NCBI GenBank assembly: GCA_023055425.1
Contig: JALGPY010000005.1
Location: forward strand, 2,753,501-2,817,500
Origin: Linanthus parryae
Lineage: Eukaryota; Streptophyta; Magnoliopsida; Ericales; Polemoniaceae
Length of the DNA: 64,000 nucleotides
Direction: 5' to 3'
A model generated the notes under the pieces. That model did no database searches. It was not told the origin of the DNA and worked only from the letters and a program-made list of their open reading frames with translations. Position 1 is the stretch's first letter. Every line of letters starts with the position of its first letter. Positions 57,840 through 64,000 of the stretch are shown piece by piece. A program made the position numbers and the translations under genes.

Positions 57840-58690
57840 ACACCAGCTTCTATCATGTTGAGAGAGAGGTACAAGAAGCAGAGTTTCCTGAGCCAAACAC
57901 GAATTTTGGGGACGATGGGAAGTCGCGTCTACCAAAATAAAAAAGCAAACTGGAAGCGGAAGCGGAAGAAGAATGATGCAACAAATCCCTTCGGACATGA
58001 ATAACTAGAAAACTGTGAAGACACAAAAGAACCACCATGAAGAACCAAAGCTTGATTTAGTTGCAGCAAACTGAGTGATATTAAGTCTATGCCAACAATT
58101 GAGAGCTGAATGCCTCCTTTACCACACATATCTGACAAAATACACCACTAAAAAAACTCTTCCTCTTCTAGTGAGCTTCATTGATAGATTGAGATTTAGT
58201 AGTAACATGAAGGCTGCACTGCTGCTTGTGAGCCAAAACCACAAGAAGGAAGATGTGACCAGGGCCAGCCTCAACCCTAGGCAACATGGCAACTGCCTAA
58301 AGCCTCAAATTTTGGGAGGCCTCATATGATGGGGTAGTATTAGTTATAGTTAACACAGAGACTTATTGAGGATGATTCTTTTTGGAGGCCTTGTAAGAGC
58401 CAAACATGGATGTTCGCCGGTGAGGCCCCGTATTACTTTTCGGCGAGGCCCCGTATTACTTAAAGTTCGCCAAGGCCTCCAAAACTCTTGAGACGGCCCT
58501 CTGGATGTGACCAGCAGGCACTCTTGGTGTAATAACCATTGGTAAAATCTTGACCTCTACCATTGGAACGAGAAGCATACATTTCCTGAAGTACCTGGGA
58601 TGGACTAGTAACAGTATTTACAAAAGCTGAGAGTTGCATTCTAGAACATAGACATGTACAAAATCTTCATGCAATAACATAGAATTCAAT
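57840..58690 (-). pseudogene. Copia gag-protease fossil, copy 6
   Basis: Contains the zinc-knuckle region (CGKGGIQLSIVGIDLISLS in a shifted frame, equivalent to HSALNCWHRLDI) and the gag part near 58620. It is interrupted by the hAT MITE at 58260-58503, so the fossil predates that insertion. Confidence 0.55.
58260..58503. mobile_element. hAT MITE with perfect 8-bp target duplication (244 bp)
   Basis: Ends cagggccagcctcaa and ttgagacggccctctg are imperfect inverted repeats. gatgtgac is duplicated exactly at 58252-58259 and 58504-58511. The interior has a direct repeat of ggcgaggccccgtattactt-type units at about 58418 and 58441. It splits a copia fossil. Confidence 0.92.
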
Positions 58691-59201
58691 TCAGCCACAT
58701 ATACAGGAGCAGAATACTCAGATTCTGGTGAGAGAACTTAAAGAATGTATAGAACTAGGTTTTCCTCGCCAACAACTTCTCCAACTTCAAAGCAAAGTAT
58801 CAGTAAGAGATTTGACCTTACTAAAGTATTTCTCCATTCTCATGAAAGATTTCTCAATTGTACAAAACATCAGTTTTAGCTGATGAGTGTGTGATCAGTT
58901 CTAGTCTTCTAAACTAGATCAAATTTCAAATGCATGAGGTCAGTTCTGCACATGAACCTCAGAAGATTTTAACACAAAGAAACAAAGGAGGCTTTCCATA
59001 ACAAGACATTAATTAAGACTGTGAAATAGGGCTACACAAACAGCGAAAAACATAACAAAGATAATGAACCTCCTACTTCTTGGCTTCTTATACAAACGGA
59101 CAACATAACAAAGAAGTGAATCTCTTCTCCAAATAGTAGTAACTTGTACCGAGCCAATGCAATGAATCTTATACTTTAACAGCCTCATCCTCTTTCACAT
59201 A

Positions 59202-59503
59202 CTTCCCCAAGTAAATATCCATGAGGTCTGGGGCATCAGCCTTGTATTTGTTCACGAACTTGTCTATGAAATCCTTCTCCTTCATTGTTAAGAGAGTAGC
59301 CAATGAGACGTTTTTCCTGTGCAGTAAACCCTTGGCCTGAAGATAATGAACAAACGTGCATCGGGGTTACTGCTGTTCGACTGGTGTAACTCCGTCGAGA
59401 AGAGATGTGCCGCCGGTGTCGTGTTCCGGTCAGTGCGCAGATGAGTCGTAATAAAATGCCATGGAGAGCTAGGCTTTCGCCGGAGCATTTTGCAGAGCAT
59501 CAT
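59202..59503 (-). pseudogene. mTERF copy K, large internal deletion
   Basis: ATG at 59503 opens MMLCKMLRRKPSSPWHF and the leader up to HLFSTE, closely like copy J. The sequence then jumps to the last repeat (HYLQAKGLLHRKNVSLATLL, NKYKADAPDLMDIYLGK) in the wrong frame. About 285 codons are missing and the natural end is truncated. Dead. Confidence 0.85.
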
Positions 59504-59675
59504 CTTCTCTACTCTATGAATGCCATCCACGGTTCGAATGTGTTCTTATCAGTAGAGTTTAGAATAGAAGACACTTCCACCCCCTCTGGTCTTCTGATTG
59601 ATAGACACTTTCACCCGACCTAGTTTGGAAAATGATACTTTCACCCTTTTAGTGTGACGAACTTTAGCAAACTTA

Positions 59676-60060
59676 GGCTCTCTTTGGTTCGCAGTAAAAT
59701 GGTTTACAAGGGAAAATATTTTACGCGTAAAATGTTGTGTGAAAAAGATTTCCCAGCAATTATTTTCTCATGTTTGGTTGACTCTTGCCAAAACAGTGGG
59801 CCATGATGGAAATGGCAGTGATGGGTGGCGGTGAAAGTGGGTGGCGGTGATGGGTCGTGGTGGAGGTAGGTGGTAGTGGTGGTGGAGGTGTTAGTATAAG
59901 TTGTTGTGCTCCTTTACTCTCCGGAATATGGCTTACGGATTTGAAACGTGTAAATCATTTTACATCATTTGAGGGAAAACATTTTACTTCCAACCAAACA
60001 GCACCAAAACAAGAGAAAACATTTGACAGGAAAATGTTTTACCACCAACCAAACAGAGCC
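59676..60060. mobile_element. Tourist-like MITE (385 bp)
   Basis: Ends ggctctctttggttcgcagt and accaaccaaacagagcc are inverted (GGCTCTnTTTGGTT), with tta on both sides. The consensus fits Tourist/PIF-Harbinger MITEs. Inner aaaatgtttta motifs are also inverted. Confidence 0.75.
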
Positions 60061-60247
60061 TTAGTCCCCACATTGTAACACTTTTAGTTTGGAGTTGAGT
60101 CTGTCACTAAAAAAGACCCCGAGTCTGCCATGGCAAGAGAAGCTCAGTTACTGTTAGGAGTTAGGAGAAGATATACAACTCAAACCGATTGTGATGGGCG
60201 AGTAAGATGGAGACAAAATATACATGAAGACACGACTTAATAAAATT

Positions 60248-60346
60248 TAACTTAATAAAGAAGTGAGTATATTACAATACCATGCCAACTTACTTAAATT
60301 TAACCTAATAAAGAAGTGAGTATATTACAATACCATGCCAACTTAC
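60248..60346. repeat. 53-bp tandem duplication
   Basis: The first copy begins at 60248 and the second at 60301; they share taataaagaagtgagtatat and ataccatgccaacttact with one visible difference. Confidence 0.9.
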
Positions 60347-60975
60347 TGATGGCTTCTACTTCCGTTACTGGCGCAGAACCTCCAACCTCGCATCCAAGAT
60401 GTTGTAACCATGAGGTTGTTTTGCTATCTTGGATTATATTGTAGATTAAAGTTTATCCTGATTTTGAATTCTCAATAATATGAGACTTATAAGTGCTGGA
60501 TCAATCGGTTTTGAGACCCGGATCTGGTTTTGATGGACTTTTAAGAGTAAAAAATATCGAACCCCTCAATTTTGGGACTTGGATCCGGTTTTTATAGACC
60601 TTTTTTATTAGTATTTGTGTGCGAGTGTGAGATAAACATATATATTCACACTATAGGTTCAATCAACCGGAGCGTATGAACGCTATACACCAACAATATC
60701 CAAATGTAACAGGATAATTTCGTTTTGAGAGCCATATCAAACTAGAGAGACTTTTTCACTGTAAAAGATATATGAATCTCCGGATTGTTAGTCGGGATTT
60801 AGTTTCATGAAATGCAAAAGAATGATCTAAACTCATCCAAAAAGCCAAGATTATCTCGGCCAATATTCTTATAATTTGTATCCCTCATAAATTTGTTAAT
60901 TTCATGAAAACAATTTAAGGATGGTTCAAGCCCAATTCAAGATCTTTCAAGAAAAAATATTACTTTACCCATGGA

Positions 60976-62079
60976 GTGATCAAAAACAGCATATTAAAAC
61001 AAAAAATAATCAATTTAATCCACCCACACCCAACTCAACATCTTCTCCCTTCTGGGTTCATCAGTGTTCATTCGGCCTACAAAATTGCGGTCTGCTCAAC
61101 AACACCGCCACATTCCTCAAGTAATCCAAACAAGGGCCAGATACTTCATCTCATTAAGCAACTAAAGCTTCAACCTAAGCTTTTCTTCTTCATCTGGAAG
61201 TGTGTCAACAGTGTCATTCCAGTTAAGGCAACACTCCGGCGGTGCGGGATCCCATATACTGACGACCGTTTGTGATCTATGTCACACCGAGGAGGAAACA
61301 ATTGAACATTGTCTCTTTCAATGTACTCATGCTAGGGGTATCTGATTTGGATCTCCCTCGGTTACAGGCCTCCGTCTGGCACGTTGCAATCACTTTTCAA
61401 ATTCATTTTTGCTTATACAACAAGCTACTACGTCAAATCAGCGACTTACCATTATGGTAACTCTACGACAAATTTGGCTATTTAGGAACGCCGCCACAAT
61501 GAACCAAACATTCATTCCTATTCGGCAATCCTTATCAGCCATCTGTCTCACGGAGGCAAATCATCACACCAGGCTAAAGCTCCAACATCTTGGACAACGA
61601 AAAGACGCTGAAGATGGAACACATAAGATTGCTCATCCCATACATATTCCTCAGCAAATATACACTTTTATTGATGACTCCACTTGGGTTCAAGGAAGAC
61701 AATATGTTGTTGCTTGGATTTCAAAAGATGACAAAACTACTTTTCACTACTCTATATTCCATACTGCTACTCCATTACATACAGAAGCCCGTGAAATCTC
61801 CGACGCCCTAAAATGGCTACTATCAAATGGGTATACAGACATCGCCCTACTCACTGACAGCAAGGTCTTTGTCAATGTGCTTTGTTCCCAAGCTTCTACG
61901 ATCAACATCTACATGATCATCAGTGAAGTTTCTTGCTTAGTTCAATCTTTCAATTCTTGTAATATTACATTTACTTTACGCGACTTCATCTCTGCAGCTC
62001 ATAGCAAGGCACAAGAGATAAAGCGACAGTGTACCTTTCACTAATCTATTAATATTATTACTATATTTCTCAAAAAAAA
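60976..62079 (+). pseudogene. LINE ORF2 C-terminal fragment (zinc region plus RNase H)
   Basis: 5'-truncated L1-type element. The first part (60976-61267) reads HSAYKIAV... FFFIWKCVNSVIPVKATLRR, the post-RT zinc-binding region. A one-base shift before 61268 moves the frame; then CDLCHTEEETIEHCLFQC follows with one stop where W is expected (near 61331). From 61409 a continuous frame of ~211 residues contains an RNase-H-like fold: FIDDSTWVQG (first Asp), HTEAREISDAL (Glu), ALLTDSKVFV (Asp). A short A8 tail lies at 62072-62079. Reverse transcriptase is missing. Confidence 0.75.
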
Positions 62080-63061
62080 GGAACGAAACCAAAACCCACA
62101 ACCCAAAAAACCCTCTCCATCTTCTTCTTACTCTTCTTCTAAACCCTATTGGTTCTCAACATCTCAACCCTGAAAACCCACAAATATTTGGCTTTGTAAC
62201 CACTCTAATCTCGATTGGAACAACAACCAAAAAACCACTCCAATCTCAAAATAAAAGACGAATCAGAACTTGTAAGCTTCGACAGATCCATAGAAGAAGG
62301 CGAAGGAGGAGGAAGACGGCGAAAATGAGCTTGAAAGCTTCACCTTTTTCGTAAACCTCCTACTTCCTCTCTGATTCAAACCCAACCTTCATCATTACTG
62401 CCCTCTCCGATGACCTGAACTCGGAAACCACCTCCAGATTCACAAAAACCCAGAACCCAATTGACCTTGATCATCTCACCCAAGAGAAGATGGAGGTAGA
62501 GCCGGAGATCTTTTCAAATTTTATAATTAAACTTTTTTCAAGATGTGATTGAAATTAAACCAGAGGTTTCTCTACCTTTATTTCAACCACATTTTGAAAA
62601 TCATAGTCTAGAAATAAGATATATCTGTCCTTGTACCTGGCACTGTTGAAGCTTGTAACACAAACCTAACCCAACAACTTTTTTACATAATGCAAAGCTA
62701 ACTTTGTACAACCACTGAAGAGCCCTCAATATACATAGCTATGTCCATATCAATTTGTAGGAAGTGGTATCTTATAACACCATTAATTCTACGTCTCTTA
62801 TTTCGATGACTCTAGAAAATAACAATTCAGTTGTGGCAATATATAATATTATAGCACATCTTGAAACACAGTCCGCGTCATGACCAGCGTATACTGATTA
62901 GTTATTATTTATTATAAAAGACAAAGATCACATAGGTTGATAAGGTACATATAACCCTTAGAGAAAAGAAAATCCAAAACATATAGATAGGTAGATAGTT
63001 TGGCAAAACGTGAGCCTTATTCAGATGATGGATGAGAAATCCCACCGCCAGTAGTAGTGCT
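62080..63061. other. Spacer between LINE and cold-shock gene
   Basis: 62095-62500 is CT- and A-rich with leader-like character (caaccctgaaaaccc, gaagaaggcgaaggagg) and may be a decayed gene start; no frame of useful length is seen. 62580-63060 is AT-rich and includes the 3' side of the minus-strand gene. Nothing else recognised. Confidence 0.35.
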
Positions 63062-63292
63062 TCACTGCACTGCCTCCTCATTGAGTTTCGTAACACTTTC
63101 AGCCATCCTGCCTCTGTCGCCAATAGTTACTATGAACTCAACGTGTTCGCCATCTTTCAGAAAGCGTTCCACACTCTGGATCCTGGAATAGTGCACAAAG
63201 AGCTCCTTGCTACCATCCTCGGGAGCGATAAAACCATAACCCTTGCTGGGGTTGAACCACATCACGGTACCAGTCTGCTTTGAGGCCTGCAT
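63062..63292 (-). CDS. Small cold-shock-domain protein (76 aa)
   Basis: ATG at 63292, TGA at 63062; an in-frame extension upstream has no ATG. Almost the whole protein is one cold-shock domain: TGTVMWFNPSKGYGFIAPED carries RNP1 (KGYGFI), followed by ELFVHYSRIQ (RNP2), then DGEHVEFIV. CSD proteins bind single-stranded RNA or DNA and act as RNA chaperones. The usual plant form continues with Gly-rich repeats and CCHC knuckles; here the frame ends right after the domain (TKLNEEAVQ), so this is a minimal version, a truncated gene, or one exon of a longer one. A TATA box 79 bp upstream supports a genuine start. It is unrelated to the mTERF array. Confidence 0.75.
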   Translation of the reverse strand: MQASKQTGTVMWFNPSKGYGFIAPEDGSKELFVHYSRIQSVERFLKDGEHVEFIVTIGDRGRMAESVTKLNEEAVQ

Positions 63293-63370
63293 TGATTCAA
63301 GAGATTTAGTAAACAAACAGCTAGAAATGAATTAAAGCGTGGGTACATGTAACTTCCTCTTCTTGTACTG

Positions 63371-63379
63371 ATATTTATA
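63371..63379 (-). promoter_or_regulatory. TATA box of the cold-shock gene
   Basis: On the minus strand the sequence reads ctataaata, a strong plant TATA element. It would place transcription start near 63345, giving a ~50-nt leader before ATG 63292. An upstream ATG at about 63349 lies at the predicted start and may not be transcribed. Confidence 0.6.
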
Positions 63380-64000
63380 GCCCCGACTCAGCTGGATTTT
63401 AAAGGTTGTTTGGCAATGCTTACTAAAGAGCCCGTTTGGTAATTTTTTGTTTTCTAGAATGCTGCTTTTCGAATCCCAAAATCAGTTAGTGTGTTTCGTA
63501 AATTCATTTTTTTTGCTTTCTTGAAAGCAGTTGCTTCCCCACAGCAACTTTTTCAAAAGCAGGAGAGGGGTTGCTTTCTAGAACTGTTTTTCGATAAATG
63601 TATTATTTGACATTCTTATTCATTGTAAAATATCTACAACTATTTATTGTAAGAACACTATTTATTATATCATGTTTATATTGTCATTTCGATAGTAACA
63701 ACAACTCTAAAACACTACCTACCAAACACTAAATCCCGTAGCAGTTGAAACACAAAATGTACAAAACACTTTTCACGTAAATTTTCACAGCAGCTTTCTC
63801 ACATTACTTCCTACACATCTGATTTCTAAAACGCCACAGCATTACAAAACTAGCCCCAACTTTCAGTGCTACTTTACTACTGTTGTTACTTTATTCATTC
63901 ATTAAAACTTAAGAGTAACAATGACATTAACCACATATAGTATGCAAAAGACACAATAAAAAAAACTTAAGTTTGTATCTTTTCTTCAAATCGGCGTTTT
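63380..64000. other. Upstream region, possible MITE
   Basis: gcccgtttggtaattttttg (about 63431) and ctaccaaacactaaatcccg (about 63718) look like facing ends of a small inverted-repeat element directly upstream of the cold-shock promoter. No clear target duplication was found. The rest is AT-rich with no gene. Confidence 0.3.

Larger units (their letters stand above)
57175..59201. repeat. Duplicated 3' flank of mTERF copy K
   Basis: Positions 57535-57740 are homologous to 19757-19860 and to the hAT insertion site. They are followed by the gcagtgaagtctcc-like block (57755), a copia fossil split by a MITE, and the block at 58930-59060. No gene. Confidence 0.55.
59504..60975. other. Spacer right of the array
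   Basis: 59565-59650 holds three 'cactttcaccc'-type motifs, the last trace of mTERF 5' flank. The rest contains the MITE at 59676, a G-rich ggtggcggtgatggg run (59820-59890), the tandem repeat at 60248, and AT-rich sequence with no gene seen. Confidence 0.5.

Noticed and set aside
1..64000. tRNA, rRNA, CRISPR arrays, operons, bacterial-type promoters
   Set aside because: None seen; the window is plant nuclear sequence.

Overview
This window is plant nuclear DNA, most likely from a eudicot. The evidence is: intronless mTERF-family genes with mitochondrial-type leaders; Ty1/copia, hAT, Helitron, Stowaway-like and Harbinger-like elements; L1-type LINE tails; and AT-rich spacers full of simple repeats. 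There are no operons, ribosome-binding sites, rRNA or tRNA genes, or CRISPR arrays. The species cannot be told from the sequence.

The backbone is a tandem array of mTERF genes, all on the minus strand. Each unit reads, left to right, as a conserved 3' flank, an mTERF gene, and a conserved 5' flank. Four genes look intact: 143-1309, 15302-16477, 43395-44540 and 52957-54120. One is nearly intact with a single frameshift (21529-22694). Six are clear pseudogenes: 7244-7832, 11373-11720, 18491-19647, 25814-26044, 26557-27197 and 59202-59503. Three short relics of the central mTERF region lie near 23.76, 36.28 and 50.10 kb. The flanks duplicated along with the genes. They carry an old copia gag-protease fossil (about 6.2, 13.9, 24.2, 41.9, 51.5 and 58.1 kb) and several other noncoding blocks found in many units.

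Mobile DNA has repeatedly entered this array. Because the units are paralogous, the empty site can often be read in a sister unit. Main insertions: a hAT element with an uninterrupted transposase (2090-5465); a nested GATC-rich element (7833-9522); a MULE-like element holding a gene fragment (27324-29671); a full-length but mutated copia element (29906-36187); a second copia with 116-bp LTRs and no reverse transcriptase (37332-41058); a nonautonomous Helitron (46574-50005); hAT MITEs at 23468, 45710 and 58260; Stowaway-like MITEs at 13249 and 54598; and TTA-flanked elements at 44787, 55897 and 59676. A 5'-truncated LINE lies at 60976-62079.

The right edge holds a small gene for a single cold-shock-domain protein (63062-63292, minus strand) with a TATA box upstream.

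The mTERF proteins are expected to enter mitochondria and bind organellar nucleic acid. Rapid gene birth and death in a tandem array of organelle-targeted binding proteins resembles plant restorer-of-fertility loci. That link is inference.
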